Origin: Acinetobacter bouvetii DSM 14964 = CIP 107468
Lineage (GTDB): Bacteria; Pseudomonadota; Gammaproteobacteria; Pseudomonadales; Moraxellaceae
Assembly (NCBI RefSeq): GCF_000368865.1
Contig: NZ_KB849727.1
Location: 1,073,000-1,136,999 of the forward strand
Reading direction: 5' to 3'
Length of the DNA stretch: 64,000 bases
The translations under genes were made by a program, and so were the position numbers. The notes beneath the pieces were generated by a model. The model ran no database searches. It was not told the origin of the DNA and saw only the letters and a program-made list of their open reading frames with translations. Below are positions 47,031-59,056 of this stretch, one piece after another (positions within the stretch are counted from its first letter, which is position 1; each line of letters opens with the position of its first letter).

Positions 47031-48152
47031 ATGGACTTTAACGGCTTGCTCGACTACATGGTCGAGAAAAAAGCATCTGACTTATTTATCACCGCTGATG
47101 TAGAGCCCTCAATTAAAATCAACGGCACCATTATGCCGATTGGCTCTACCAAGCTGCCAGGCGCAACAGTCGGCCAGCTGCTCAACTCCATCATGTCAGA
47201 CAAGCAGCGCAAGGAGTTTGCGGATACACGCGAATGCAACTTTGCCATCAGCAACAAAGACAAATCCTCCCGTTTCCGTGTCAGCGCATTCCAGCAGCGT
47301 GACCAGCCGGGCATGGTGCTGCGCCGCATTGAAACGGTCATTCCGACCATGGATGAATTGAAACTGCCGCCAATTTTAAAAGAATTGGCCATGACCAAAC
47401 GCGGCATTATCATTTTTGTTGGCGCAACCGGTACTGGTAAATCCACGTCACTGGCTTCAATCATTGGCTTCCGCAATGAAAATTCACATGGCCATATCAT
47501 TACTATTGAAGATCCAATTGAATTTATTCATGAGCATAAAGGCTGCATCATTACGCAGCGTGAAGTCGGCATTGATACAGATTCATTTGAAATCGCGCTG
47601 AAAAACACGCTGCGCCAGGCGCCGGATGTGATTCTGATTGGCGAGATCCGTTCCCGTGAAACCATGGATTACGCAATTGCCTTTGCCGAGACCGGCCACT
47701 TGGTTTTTGCCACGCTGCATGCCAACAATGCCAACCAAGCGATTGACCGGATTATTCACTTCTTTGAAGCCGACCGCCATGGCCAATTATTCATGGATTT
47801 ATCGCTGAATTTGAAAGCGATGGTGGCACAGCAGCTGATTCCAACGCCAGACGGCAGCTCACGCCGCGCAGCCATTGAAATCCTCATCAACTCCCCGCTG
47901 ATTTCAGACCTGATCCGCAAGGGTGAAGTGCACGAAATTAAAGATTTGATGAAACGTTCGCGTGAATTGGGAATGCAAACGTTTGACCAAGCGTTGTTTG
48001 ATTTGTATAAAGCCAAGCAAATTACCTACAAAGATGCGCTCAAACATGCAGACTCACCCAACGACTTGCGTCTACAAATCAAACTGTCTGAAGAAGGCGG
48101 TGACCGCCTGCTGCATGCCAGCTCAAATATTACGTTTGATGGTCAGTCCTAA
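47031..48152 (+). CDS. pilU: PilT-dependent retraction ATPase PilU
   Basis: A 373-residue PilT paralogue that assists PilT under load. Walker A is GATGTGKST, followed by TIEDPIEFIHEHKGCIITQREVGIDTD and LRQAPDVILIGEIRSRETMDYAIAFAETGHLVFATLHANN. The C-terminus carries an extended tail beyond the ISDLIRKGEVHEIKDLM segment, as in PilU. Immediately behind pilT on the same strand, hence one operon. Confidence 0.95.
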   Translation: MDFNGLLDYMVEKKASDLFITADVEPSIKINGTIMPIGSTKLPGATVGQLLNSIMSDKQRKEFADTRECNFAISNKDKSSRFRVSAFQQRDQPGMVLRRIETVIPTMDELKLPPILKELAMTKRGIIIFVGATGTGKSTSLASIIGFRNENSHGHIITIEDPIEFIHEHKGCIITQREVGIDTDSFEIALKNTLRQAPDVILIGEIRSRETMDYAIAFAETGHLVFATLHANNANQAIDRIIHFFEADRHGQLFMDLSLNLKAMVAQQLIPTPDGSSRRAAIEILINSPLISDLIRKGEVHEIKDLMKRSRELGMQTFDQALFDLYKAKQITYKDALKHADSPNDLRLQIKLSEEGGDRLLHASSNITFDGQS

Positions 48153-48163
48153 AAATTGGCCAA

Positions 48164-48197
48164 AAAAAACAGGCCTCTGATGAAGCCTGTTTTTTTA
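48164..48197. terminator. Terminator between pilU and fur
   Basis: AAAAAACAGGC-CTCTGATGAA-GCCTGTTTTTTT, flanked by A- and T-runs and serving the converging genes. Confidence 0.85.
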
Positions 48198-48226
48198 TTG
48201 CTCAGCACTGAATTTTCGCTATAAGA

Positions 48227-48664
48227 CTATTTCTTGCGGTAAGCGTCACGGCACTCTGGCGCATCGCAGTAACCGTAAAGATTCAATGAGTGGCCAGTCA
48301 ATTCAAAACCGAATTTTTTCGCCACTTCATGCTGTTCATGCTCGATTACATCATTGGTGAATTCCACAACTTTATTACAGTTCTGGCACACGATATGATC
48401 GTGGTGATCTTCCTGCATAATCTCAAAAACAGAATGATTGTTTTCAAAATGATGGCGCTGAATAATGCCTGCCGCTTCAAATTGCGTTAACACACGGTAA
48501 ACAGTTGCTAAACCAACATCTTCACCCTGTTCAAGTAAAGTCTTATAAATATCTTCCGCGCTTAAGTGATGTTGTCTTGAATTTTCTAATAATTCCAATA
48601 TTTTAATTCGTGGAAGCGTAACTTTAAGTCCAGCTTTGCGTAAATCTTGGTTTGATATCGGCAT
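48227..48664 (-). CDS. fur: Ferric uptake regulator Fur
   Basis: A 145-residue Fur. It has an N-terminal winged helix (LRKAGLKVTLPRIKILELLE; ATVYRVLTQFEAAGI), the regulatory-metal motif HHDH (87-90), and the first zinc pair Cys93 and Cys96 (VCQNC). A second CxxxxC is near the C-terminus (CDAPEC). With Fe(II) it represses iron-uptake genes. Divergent from bamE, as in many gammaproteobacteria. Confidence 0.96.
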   Translation of the reverse strand: MPISNQDLRKAGLKVTLPRIKILELLENSRQHHLSAEDIYKTLLEQGEDVGLATVYRVLTQFEAAGIIQRHHFENNHSVFEIMQEDHHDHIVCQNCNKVVEFTNDVIEHEQHEVAKKFGFELTGHSLNLYGYCDAPECRDAYRKK

Positions 48665-48776
48665 GAAAAAAGGTCTCTCAACAAAATTAAAGTTGGAATA
48701 TGCAACAAACTTTAGATGCAGTATGATCTATCCTTGGATCAAATGCATCATAATTAATTTGGGATAGTGTAGCAAA

Positions 48777-49175
48777 ATGCAAAAACTCATGCTGACGTTA
48801 TTCGTCACTTCATTGCTCGTAGGCTGTTCAACCTTGGGCGTTTATAAAGTTGATATTCCTCAAGGAACGCCTTTAACACAAGCGCAAGCAGCTAAAATCC
48901 AGCCTGGCATGAGCTTCCAGCAAGTCCGCTTTTTACTTGGCAGCCCAACGGTTACAGATCCAATGAATCCTTTACGCTGGGACTACATTTACAACTATAC
49001 CCCAGGCACTTATGCAAAAAAAGCAAAGATCGCAGCAGCGCAAGGGCAGCATTTAAAAATTTACTTTAACCAGCAAGGCATTGTAGAAAAAGTTGAAGGC
49101 TTGGAAACTATTCCTGCAACTCAGCCGGGCCTGCCGGGTTCTAAAGAAGCGATTCTAAATGCGCCTCCACTATAG
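48777..49175 (+). CDS. bamE: Outer-membrane assembly lipoprotein BamE
   Basis: A 132-residue lipoprotein with lipobox LLVGC (Cys17) and the SmpA/OmlA core: VYKVDIPQGTPLTQAQAAKIQPGMSFQQVRFLLGSPTVTDP then RWDYIYNY. It is a non-essential part of the BAM complex that inserts beta-barrels in the outer membrane. A Pro-rich C-terminal extension (PATQPGLPGSKEAIL) follows. Monocistronic, facing rnfH with a shared terminator. Confidence 0.94.
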   Translation: MQKLMLTLFVTSLLVGCSTLGVYKVDIPQGTPLTQAQAAKIQPGMSFQQVRFLLGSPTVTDPMNPLRWDYIYNYTPGTYAKKAKIAAAQGQHLKIYFNQQGIVEKVEGLETIPATQPGLPGSKEAILNAPPL

Positions 49176-49188
49176 TCAGTTTAAGATA

Positions 49189-49220
49189 AAAAGAAACCCC
49201 TCATTGAGGGGTTTTTCTTA
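49189..49220. terminator. Terminator between bamE and rnfH
   Basis: AAAAAGAAACCCCTC-ATT-GAGGGGTTTTTCTT, overlapping the end of the converging rnfH gene (stop at 49218). Confidence 0.85.
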
Positions 49221-49544
49221 TTGCTTCAATTGTTTAAAGCGATTTCCCTGACTAAAGCGCCCTACCGGATGATTAATTGCCCGATTGCGGCGGATATCTT
49301 TCGGATTAATGGTTAAGGCGCGGTAAATTTCAACACGGTCGCCAGCTGTCAAAAGCTGATGATGATTTTGCAAATGCGCGCCGAAAATTCCCAGCCGCAG
49401 CGTTTCAGGCAAATCTACAAGATCGGCGATTCCGCTTTGTTCAATCGCATCTAAAGCCGTCATGCCATCTTTAAAAGGAACAGCAAGATGAAACTGCCGA
49501 TCCGCAGCTGCAAATGCCACCCAAACCTGCGCTTGCGCCGTCAT
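49218..49544 (-). CDS. rnfH: RnfH-family ubiquitin-like protein
   Basis: A 108-residue UPF0125/RnfH protein, beta-grasp fold. Visible family elements are VWVAFAAADRQFHLAVPFKDGMTALDAIEQSGI, RLGIFGA and LTAGDRVEIYRALTINPKDIRRNRA. The start ATG (49542-49544) shares a base with the stop of the upstream transporter-like gene (TGATG). The open frame reaching 49622 is an artefact of that overlap. Role unclear in the family. The ratA gene that usually accompanies it is absent here. Confidence 0.88.
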   Translation of the reverse strand: MTAQAQVWVAFAAADRQFHLAVPFKDGMTALDAIEQSGIADLVDLPETLRLGIFGAHLQNHHQLLTAGDRVEIYRALTINPKDIRRNRAINHPVGRFSQGNRFKQLKQ

Positions 49545-50626
49545 CAGAAGAACTTTCCTATCACAGCAATCATCGCAGCGATAATGGCCAGAGGAAGCAC
49601 GATACGCACCGCAATGCGCCAAATGTTGTAAAGCGCTTCATTGCTGAAATTCATCGCTTTACGCAAATGACTGATTTTCATAATCCATCCCGCAAATACC
49701 GCATAAATCAAGCAAATCACTAAGCCCCACAGCATCAAGACCAGATTGAAAACAGCCGTGACTTGTGGAACAGCCCACACAAATACAGCCGCCAGTAAAA
49801 TCAGCCATTGCACAGGCAGTTGCAATTGGCGCTGCTGCAGCTGCTCACGCGCCATATTTAAAATCAAGCCGGCAGCCATTACTGTTGCAAATGTTAAAAT
49901 ATAAGCTGGAATAACCGAAGCTACGGCAAAGAAGCCGAACGCCACAACGGCCAGCAGCTGTGCAATCCAAATCGGCAAGGCGGATTTCGTTGCAGAATCC
50001 TGCGTTTGAACGGCTGACAAACTGCTTTGCCAATACAGGCCTAAACCCAAGCCGCTTGCCACCAAAGCCAGTACAGATGCGCTGCCCCACTCGCTGAACT
50101 CCACGGGTGTGACCTGCCACGCAGGCAGTGCTGTGCCGAAGACATTCGCCAAAACCAAAGCGGCCAATACACCCGCAGCAGTCAAAAGCACCGTAAATTG
50201 ACGCGGAATAAAAGAAGCAGCGACAGCGGCAACTGCCAATGCCGCAAACAAAATATTAGGCGCGGCACTGAACCCTGCGGAAACATTTAATATCTGAGCG
50301 GAATTCGACAGCATTCCCCCTGCCAGAAATGGAATAAATACTGCACCGAACCAGCCTGCTAAACGCCACTTTTGAGATGCGTCCGCATCGCGTGTCAAAT
50401 TGGATAAGGCCTGTAATGCGGTTGTTTTAGAGCGTTTGGCTAATGCAATCTCTAAATAGCAGACTGGCAATGCCAGAATCAGCATTGCAGTGAGCCAGAG
50501 CATCCAAAAATCCAGCTGGCGGTCAATTTGAATGCCGGTCATCGGCGCCAAAGTGGCGATCACAATAAACGACAAACAAAATGCCATCAGAGGCGATAAC
50601 CATTTTGACATAGCATGATCCTGCAT
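49544..50626 (-). CDS. Membrane protein resembling sodium:neurotransmitter symporters
   Basis: A 360-residue protein with about ten hydrophobic helices. The start ATG at 50624-50626 is preceded by AAGGAAT at good spacing; the frame to 50725 is an untranslated extension. MLWLTAMLILALPVCYLEIALAKRSKTTALQALSNL resembles the first part of bacterial NSS-family symporters. The usual unwound sodium-site residues near helix 1 are not evident, and the protein is about 100 residues shorter than typical members. Function uncertain. Coupled to rnfH by a one-base overlap. Confidence 0.65.
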   Translation of the reverse strand: MQDHAMSKWLSPLMAFCLSFIVIATLAPMTGIQIDRQLDFWMLWLTAMLILALPVCYLEIALAKRSKTTALQALSNLTRDADASQKWRLAGWFGAVFIPFLAGGMLSNSAQILNVSAGFSAAPNILFAALAVAAVAASFIPRQFTVLLTAAGVLAALVLANVFGTALPAWQVTPVEFSEWGSASVLALVASGLGLGLYWQSSLSAVQTQDSATKSALPIWIAQLLAVVAFGFFAVASVIPAYILTFATVMAAGLILNMAREQLQQRQLQLPVQWLILLAAVFVWAVPQVTAVFNLVLMLWGLVICLIYAVFAGWIMKISHLRKAMNFSNEALYNIWRIAVRIVLPLAIIAAMIAVIGKFF

Positions 50627-50770
50627 GATGCATTCCTTTATAAAATCTAGCGCTATTTTGCCCTGCTCAAGGCTGAAAATCAAAAACAAAAAGCAAATCA
50701 CCATGACAGTGATTTGCTGCGCCAAGTTATATTCACATTTTAATTCTAATTATTAACTCTTATTTTAATT

Positions 50771-51226
50771 TTATGAGAAGAACCGGGCGAACCAGTTTTT
50801 ACCTTTTTTCTTCTCTTTTTCTTTAATAATGCCCATCATATTTTCTTTTACTGCGCCGACATAATCTGCATCATCGTGCTGAATATGATTAATCAGCCAT
50901 TTTGACAGCACTTCATGCAGTTCAGATTCAATTGAATGGCCCAGCTCGAAACGGTCGCGGTATGATTCAATTTTTTTAATAAATAAATCATGCACGCGCT
51001 TATGCGGTACACGGTATTTATAGCCCGCCTCTTCTTGAAGAGACTCTTCAAAAGTAAAATGTGATTGCGTGTAATCAATAATATTTTCAAGAATTTGCTT
51101 TACTCGTTCACGATCAACATGGGCATCAACACCATCAATTTCATTGATGTAGTCCAAAATACGTTTGTGCTGATCGTCAATCACATCGATGCCGGTATTA
51201 TATTCTGGAACCCATTTCATTTTCAT
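50771..51226 (-). CDS. Bacteriohemerythrin
   Basis: A 151-residue single-domain hemerythrin with a diiron oxygen-binding four-helix bundle. The ligand residues lie in DDQHKRILDYI, QSHFTFEESL (H-x3-E), KRVHDLFIKK, and NHIQHDDADY (H-x4-D). I start at ATG 51224-51226, where an AGGTGG ribosome site sits five bases upstream; a GTG at 51235 would put that site inside the gene. The tail is strongly basic (KEKEKKKGKNWFARFF). Possible roles are oxygen supply, sensing or protection of iron proteins; no partner is adjacent. Confidence 0.92.
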   Translation of the reverse strand: MKMKWVPEYNTGIDVIDDQHKRILDYINEIDGVDAHVDRERVKQILENIIDYTQSHFTFEESLQEEAGYKYRVPHKRVHDLFIKKIESYRDRFELGHSIESELHEVLSKWLINHIQHDDADYVGAVKENMMGIIKEKEKKKGKNWFARFFS

Positions 51227-51514
51227 TCCGACCACCTGTGTAACAATTTAAAAGATAAATCACATTAAAATTAATGATATAGCTAAACTGAAAAAATAAA
51301 AATGAAGTGAAATACTCGGGTTTATGCAATATTGATTCTGTTTTTTATACCTTATTGTTTTACAAGCTATTTATTAAAATACCCGACCATAAAGCTAAGA
51401 TATTTTTTAATCAATTCAACTATTTATAATTTAACCAGACTATACATTAATACAGTTAAGCTCTTGCGGTTTCAGCCAATGCGGGCAGCAAACCCGCAAT
51501 AAAGTCCAGCTGAA

Positions 51515-52363
51515 TTAATATTGGTCCGCTTTCGTCACCCGCTTCAGAGACGGATCTAAATGCTCTCGCTCCAAACGCTCAATATGCGTTTTGCCGTGGC
51601 GAATTGGCCGGCCATGCTGAAACAAAATCAACTCACCGGGCTCAAAAGCCGTCCACACTTCATTCTGCGTTAACGGCTCAGTGGTAATGACTGCTACGCG
51701 GTCTTCGGGCGTTGTCACTTCACTGAAATCCACCTCAACATCCAGATCAATCAGCTGCGCAGGCTTGAATGGATATTCACGCACCAGCCAGTGCAATTTG
51801 GTAATGGCGTAAGCGAACAGCGCCTGTCCATTGGATAGGCAGAAATTAAAGGTGCCATGTTCAGCGATTTGAGGCGAAACTTCCAACAGCACATCAAAAA
51901 CCTGATCCAAGGACGGTTCGGTATAGCCAAAGCGCTTTACCAGCTGTTCCAGCAGGTAGCAGAACGCACGCTCGCTGTCAGTATTGCCGACTGGTGTAAA
52001 ACGCCCTGCCAGTTCGGGATGGAAATCATGCAAGTCGCCATTATGGGCAAAAATCCACTGCCGCCCCCACAGTTCACGGCTGAATGGATGAGCGTTTTCA
52101 AGATTGATTTTGCCTTGAGTCGCTTTGCGGATGTGCGCAATCACATTACGTGATTTAATGGGATAATTGCGGATCAGCTCTGCTATCGGCGACTCAACAG
52201 CAGACTGGTTATCGGCAAAAAGCCGGCAAGCTTTATCTTCAAAAAATGCGATGCCAAAACCGTCACAATGGTCAGAGGTAATCCCCGCGCGCTGAGAAAA
52301 GCCGCGGAATGAGAAGGTAATATCCGTAGGTGTCGCACAATTCATCCCTAACAGCTGGCACAT
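51515..52363 (-). CDS. Class II glutamine amidotransferase (YafJ-like)
   Basis: A 282-residue N-terminal-nucleophile hydrolase. Cys2 directly after the initiator Met (MCQLLGMNC) is the expected catalytic residue. GFSQRAGITSDHCDGFGIAFFE, VIAHIRKATQG and WIFAHNGDLHDF are the glutaminase motifs (GATase_4). It lacks a synthase domain, so its acceptor is unknown; the family is sometimes called YafJ. Normal length. Upstream on the same strand is the OlsB-like acyltransferase gene, but 84 bases and a sequence break separate them. Confidence 0.9.
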   Translation of the reverse strand: MCQLLGMNCATPTDITFSFRGFSQRAGITSDHCDGFGIAFFEDKACRLFADNQSAVESPIAELIRNYPIKSRNVIAHIRKATQGKINLENAHPFSRELWGRQWIFAHNGDLHDFHPELAGRFTPVGNTDSERAFCYLLEQLVKRFGYTEPSLDQVFDVLLEVSPQIAEHGTFNFCLSNGQALFAYAITKLHWLVREYPFKPAQLIDLDVEVDFSEVTTPEDRVAVITTEPLTQNEVWTAFEPGELILFQHGRPIRHGKTHIERLEREHLDPSLKRVTKADQY

Positions 52364-52446
52364 AAGTCTTCATCATCTGTTTAATCAACCACAGTGCTAT
52401 TTTGCATGAGTCCTTATGCCATTTCAAACGGGAAAATCAGCGTTCT

Positions 52447-53259
52447 TTATGATTTTTTGTGATTTAGAAAAGGCTTCATAATCATTTTTTTTTGCAAAAT
52501 AAAATCTTTGGCCAGCCGCGCCGCATCCAGATAGACAAAATAATCCAAGCAGTTAAACGCTTCATCATGATATGCCTGCGCGGACAGCTGAGCATTCATT
52601 TTTAAATACACATCAAACAGCTTAGGCATCCGCTCATCCTGCTGAAAGCCGCATTGCGGATACGGTGGGTCAAAGGCCCGCTGCGGCTGAATAGCGCAGC
52701 TGGACGCCAGGGGCAGATTCTTCATATGCTGATGGGTGTGATAGGCCCGCGCTTCATTACCCCGCAGGCGGATGCTGACGCAGCCGATAATATGCTTGGC
52801 GCGCATTTCGCATAAGACTTTCGGCATCAAATGCAGCCAAAGCGCTGATAACGCTTTACCCGAACGGTAGCGCGGATGCACGCAGGTGCGGCCAATTTCA
52901 ACAATATTGCTGAAGCGCCCAAATTCATCTGCTATTTTAAATTCCTGCTGACTGTAGCTCTGAGCAAGTTCATGGCCTTGAAATAATTTTAAGCGCGTAT
53001 AGGCAATAATTTCATTGCTCCATGTATCCCGCAGAACTGCATGTTCGCAGCCAAAATCATAGAAGTCCTGATCCAAGCCGGATTCAAACTTTATGCCGAA
53101 TTGCTGCGAAAACTGCGCTGCCCGAAAGCGCTGCGCTTCCTGCAGGCTCTGCAAATTTTCGATCCATTCAAATTTATAGGATCCGCTTTGCGCGGATTTC
53201 TGTTCTAAGGGAAATATAAAGTTTTGACGATACTGATTTTTTAATTTATCCAACATCAT
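52447..53259 (-). CDS. OlsB-like GNAT N-acyltransferase
   Basis: A 270-residue protein of the acetyltransferase-5 (ornithine-acyl-ACP N-acyltransferase, OlsB) group. It has LQEAQRFRAAQFSQQFGI and FDFGCEHAVLRD-type early motifs (here DFYDFGCEHAVLRD). The strand VEIGRTCVHPRYRSGKALSALWLHLMP contains the RTCVHPxYR signature, and IIGCVSIRLRG follows. It would transfer a 3-hydroxyacyl chain from ACP to an amine such as ornithine, the first step of ornithine-lipid synthesis. No OlsA-type O-acyltransferase is adjacent. Substrate assignment is inference. Confidence 0.8.
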   Translation of the reverse strand: MMLDKLKNQYRQNFIFPLEQKSAQSGSYKFEWIENLQSLQEAQRFRAAQFSQQFGIKFESGLDQDFYDFGCEHAVLRDTWSNEIIAYTRLKLFQGHELAQSYSQQEFKIADEFGRFSNIVEIGRTCVHPRYRSGKALSALWLHLMPKVLCEMRAKHIIGCVSIRLRGNEARAYHTHQHMKNLPLASSCAIQPQRAFDPPYPQCGFQQDERMPKLFDVYLKMNAQLSAQAYHDEAFNCLDYFVYLDAARLAKDFILQKKMIMKPFLNHKKS

Positions 53260-53340
53260 AAACAGCTCAAATATTTTTTTCTACACTAGGCAATCCCGAT
53301 GACATTTTCATGACGCACAGCCAATCTGCAGACAATAAAA

Positions 53341-53371
53341 ATGCCAGTCAATATCTGTATTGACTGGCATT
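53341..53371 (-). terminator. Intrinsic terminator downstream of argB
   Basis: AATGCCAGTCAATA/TATTGACTGGCATT-type stem. On the minus strand it is followed by TTTTTATT. Confidence 0.75.
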
Positions 53372-53382
53372 CATATTTTAAG

Positions 53383-53438
53383 ACGGCTTTCTATTTTACC
53401 GAAATTTTGCAGAATCTAAATTCGGTAAACAGCCGTCA
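53383..53438 (-). other. Long imperfect hairpin between argB and its terminator
   Basis: Outer arms GACGGCT/AGCCGTC and inner arms TTTACCGAA/TTCGGTAAA are nested with small bulges, directly after the argB stop. It could be an RNase processing or stability element of the argB 3' end, or a second terminator. Confidence 0.5.
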
Positions 53439-53443
53439 TTCAA

Positions 53444-55784
<2,341 letters not shown>

Positions 55785-56330
55785 AATGCATTCTTCTAAT
55801 CATCAAGGTTGCTAAAACCGATTCATAATTTCAAACAAATCGCAGTGTAAATAAGTTAATTAAGCCCTATTTTAATTAAATTATATTTGCCTCGCCAAGG
55901 CGTATCTTTTTTATATGATTGCTGTTTTAGAATCAATTAAAAAAAATCAGCCTGAATAATACAGCATATTCATCATCAGAAGAAATGTTAGCGTTTATAC
56001 GCCCATCTATTTATTTTAAATTTCTTAAATTTATCAAGACAATGTTTTCAATCTTTTAATGTATTATGCTTATTTTTAAAGTGACACTTCATGGTCAAAT
56101 TCACATTAAAAAACAATATATTGCCAAATACATATTCAACAAAAAAAAACAGCATTTCTCACTTAACTTACAATCCAGCTGCTGATTGGCTCATTTAAAA
56201 TCACTTTACATTTCTGTACAAAAATACAATGAATTAAATTTTTTAAATACAAGATGATTCATCATTTTAAACGGCTTAAATCACTGTTTATATATTATTT
56301 ATTTCATGCAAATATCTATTTATAACGCAA
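55785..56330. other. AT-rich 545-base gap upstream of algC
   Basis: No supported gene. Long A- and T-runs (e.g. 56141-56149) suggest curved DNA that could bind H-NS-type proteins. It probably contains the algC promoter. Confidence 0.45.
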
Positions 56331-56371
56331 CAAAAAACGGATTGTCATTGAATACAGCAATCCGTTTTTGT
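56331..56371 (-). terminator. Intrinsic terminator of dut
   Basis: AAAAAACGGATTG...CAATCCGTTTTTG stem with A/T runs, 36 bases after the dut stop. Confidence 0.8.
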
Positions 56372-56407
56372 TTTACACTAAGTGTTTGAACTCAGCTGCA
56401 CTGAGGC

Positions 56408-56860
56408 TCAATTTTTGCCAGTATGGCCAAAACCGCCTGCACCGCGCTCAGTTGCTGCAAATTCATTAACCACATCAAACTCAGCTTGCACGACAGGCAC
56501 CAGCACATATTGCGCAAGGCGTTCACCCGGCTCTAGGCTGAATGCTGCCTGACTGCGGTTCCAGACTGAAACCATCAGTTCACCTTGATAATCAGAATCA
56601 ATCAGACCCACTAAATTGCCCAATACAATACCGTGCTTATGGCCTAAGCCTGAACGCGGCAAAATCAGACCTGCAAAGTTCACATCTTCAATGTAAATCG
56701 CCAAGCCTGTTTTTACCAATACGGTTTGCCCCGGCTCAATCACGGTGGTCTGCTCAACGCAAGCGCGCAAATCTAAGCCTGCTGAACCTGCAGTTGCATA
56801 TGTTGGCATCGGCCATTCTGTACCTAAACGTGCGTCGAGTACTTTTACCTGAACTTTCAT
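56408..56860 (-). CDS. dut: dUTP diphosphatase
   Basis: A 150-residue trimeric dUTPase that hydrolyses dUTP to dUMP, keeping uracil out of DNA. The five motifs are visible: [52 protein letters not shown], and the flexible C-terminal [19 protein letters not shown] ribosome site. It lies 32 bases downstream of rep in the same direction, so the two may be co-transcribed. Confidence 0.96.
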   Translation of the reverse strand: MKVQVKVLDARLGTEWPMPTYATAGSAGLDLRACVEQTTVIEPGQTVLVKTGLAIYIEDVNFAGLILPRSGLGHKHGIVLGNLVGLIDSDYQGELMVSVWNRSQAAFSLEPGERLAQYVLVPVVQAEFDVVNEFAATERGAGGFGHTGKN

Positions 56861-56892
56861 CGGTTCATTCCTGTTTATAAAATTGATGGAGA

Positions 56893-58932
56893 TTAACGCT
56901 TAATCAGCGCACGTAAATTGTCTAAGTAATGCTGCGCCTGCTGTTTCGGATCAACATTGCCTGCCAGCTTTTTCTTGCGGCCCAGCCATTCCAGTTCATC
57001 TTCCGGCAATTCATCCAAGAAACGGCTCGGCGTCTGCTGCTTCATCTGTCCGCCCGCTTTGCGCTGTTCCGCCAAAGTAATGGTTAGGCCTTGGCGCGCC
57101 CGGGTAATCCCCACATACATCAAGCGGCGCTCTTCCTCGACAGTATCGGCGGCAATTGAGTTTTTATGCGGCAGCAGCTCTTCTTCCAGGCCAATCAGAT
57201 AGACATATGGAAACTCCAAGCCTTTAGAGGCATGCAGCGTCAGCAGATTCACTTTGTCGGTATCTTCCTCTTCCTGCTGCTGCTCCAGCATATCCAGCAG
57301 CACCATTTTGCGGATGACGCTTTCAATATTTTTTTCATCCACATCTTCAGCACGGTTAATCAAGCTTTGAATACTGCTGTACAGCACTTCAATGTTGTCC
57401 AGCTTGGTTTTTTCCTGCGCAGGCGTGGCGGCCGTTTCTTTGACATAATCGATATAGCCGGCTTCCAGCATCATTTGACGGATAATCGGAACCGGTTCGT
57501 CATCTTCCAGCAAGTTGCGGGTAAAGCGGTCGATAAAGTCTGCAAACTCGGCCAGTTGCGTTGTGGCTTTTTTCGGAATGGCCATGGTCAGGCGCTGATC
57601 GCCGGCTGCAGCCAGCAGAGAAAGCCGCTGCTCCTGAGCAAACAAGCCCAGTTTTTCCAGCGTTACAGGGCCAATCGCGCGCTTTGGCGTGTTGATAATG
57701 CGCAAGAAGGCGCTGTCATCTTCCGGATTAATGATTAAGCGCAAATAGCTCATCATGTCTTTGATTTCTGAGCGCGCGAAGAATGACTGGCCGCCGGACA
57801 GCTTATAGGGAATCTGCATTTGACGCAGCTGGGTTTCCAGTACGCGGGCCTGAAAATTGCCGCGGTATAAAATCGCGTAGTCTTTCCAGTTTTTGCCGTT
57901 CATCAGTTTATGCGTAATTAAATCTTTAACCACACGTTCCGCTTCATCATCATCATTGCGGCACGTGATGACACGGATCACCTCGCCATGGCCTTTATCT
58001 GACCAGAGTTTTTTGTCAAAAATATGCGGATTATTGCCAATCACGGTATTGGCGGCTTTTAAAATACGGCTGGTCGAACGGTAGTTCTGTTCCAGCTTAA
58101 TGACTTTTAAATTGCGGAAATCTTCATTCAGCAGCGCCATATTTTCAGGCTTAGCGCCGCGCCAGGCGTAAATTGACTGATCATCATCGCCCACTGCGGT
58201 AAACTGCCCCATCACGCCAACCAGCAGCTTCACCAGCATATACTGCGCCGTATTGGTGTCTTGATATTCATCGACCAGCAGGTAACGCGTGCGGTTTTGC
58301 CAGCGGTCGCGCACTTCAGCATTTTGCTGCAGCAGCAGGGTCGGCATCACAATCAGGTCATCAAAGTCGACGGCATTATAGGCGCGCAAGTTGCGCTCAT
58401 ACAGCTGGTACAGATGCGCCATCTGCACATCTTCTGCCGTTTCACAGGTGGTATGCGCCTGCTCTGGCGGAATCAGGTCATTTTTCCAATCCGAAATCAT
58501 CTTCATGGCTTTGGCGATCAGTTCTTTGCTTTCCGCACCCGATAAGTTATCGCGGTGCATCAGATCCATCAGAATGCGTTTGCAGTCATCGGCATCTAAA
58601 ATTGAAAAGTTGGCTTTCAGCGGCGTATTTTTGAGTTCTAAGCGCAGCAGATTCAAGCCGAAAGTATGGAAAGTAGAGACTGAAAGGCCTTTGGCCTCTT
58701 CACGCGACAGCAGCTTCGTCACCCGCTCTTTCATTTCGCGCGCGGCTTTATTGGTAAACGTCATTGCCGTAATGCGGTGCGCCGGTATGCCGCAATTTTT
58801 GACCAAATGGGCAATTTTACGGGTAATTACCGATGTCTTGCCCGAACCTGCGCCAGCAAGCACTAACAAGGGCCCTTGAGTATATTTCATGGCTTCAAGC
58901 TGCTTGTCGTTTAACTGGCTGCCGAGTGACAT
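56893..58932 (-). CDS. rep: ATP-dependent DNA helicase Rep
   Basis: A 679-residue UvrD/Rep-type superfamily 1A 3'-5' helicase that clears protein roadblocks at replication forks and restarts forks. It has the Q-motif LNDKQLEAM, Walker [12 protein letters not shown], motif [11 protein letters not shown], and motif [17 protein letters not shown]. Motif [14 protein letters not shown] and motifs [20 protein letters not shown] and [15 protein letters not shown] complete the set. ATG at 58930-58932 follows AAGGAA; the frame to 58971 has no site. Length (about 675) and the absence of the long UvrD C-terminus favour Rep. Confidence 0.94.
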   Translation of the reverse strand: MSLGSQLNDKQLEAMKYTQGPLLVLAGAGSGKTSVITRKIAHLVKNCGIPAHRITAMTFTNKAAREMKERVTKLLSREEAKGLSVSTFHTFGLNLLRLELKNTPLKANFSILDADDCKRILMDLMHRDNLSGAESKELIAKAMKMISDWKNDLIPPEQAHTTCETAEDVQMAHLYQLYERNLRAYNAVDFDDLIVMPTLLLQQNAEVRDRWQNRTRYLLVDEYQDTNTAQYMLVKLLVGVMGQFTAVGDDDQSIYAWRGAKPENMALLNEDFRNLKVIKLEQNYRSTSRILKAANTVIGNNPHIFDKKLWSDKGHGEVIRVITCRNDDDEAERVVKDLITHKLMNGKNWKDYAILYRGNFQARVLETQLRQMQIPYKLSGGQSFFARSEIKDMMSYLRLIINPEDDSAFLRIINTPKRAIGPVTLEKLGLFAQEQRLSLLAAAGDQRLTMAIPKKATTQLAEFADFIDRFTRNLLEDDEPVPIIRQMMLEAGYIDYVKETAATPAQEKTKLDNIEVLYSSIQSLINRAEDVDEKNIESVIRKMVLLDMLEQQQEEEDTDKVNLLTLHASKGLEFPYVYLIGLEEELLPHKNSIAADTVEEERRLMYVGITRARQGLTITLAEQRKAGGQMKQQTPSRFLDELPEDELEWLGRKKKLAGNVDPKQQAQHYLDNLRALIKR

Positions 58933-59012
58933 AGTGTTTCCTTTTCCTGATTCGGAGTCGATTATAGTCATCTCTGCACAACTTTCATAATCTAAAAGTC
59001 GATTTTCCGTTC

Positions 59013-59040
59013 ATAAAAAAAACCACCCGAAGGTGGTTTC
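59013..59040 (-). terminator. Intrinsic terminator of the OmpA-family gene
   Basis: AAACCACC-TTCG-GGTGGTTT on the minus strand followed by TTTTTT, 17 bases after the stop codon. Confidence 0.88.
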
Positions 59041-59056
59041 TCTCACTCAATAAAAA

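Noticed and set aside
56091..56198. 35-codon frame in the AT-rich gap upstream of algC
   Set aside because: No ribosome site, Asn/Lys/Thr-rich composition expected from AT-rich DNA, no recognisable pattern.
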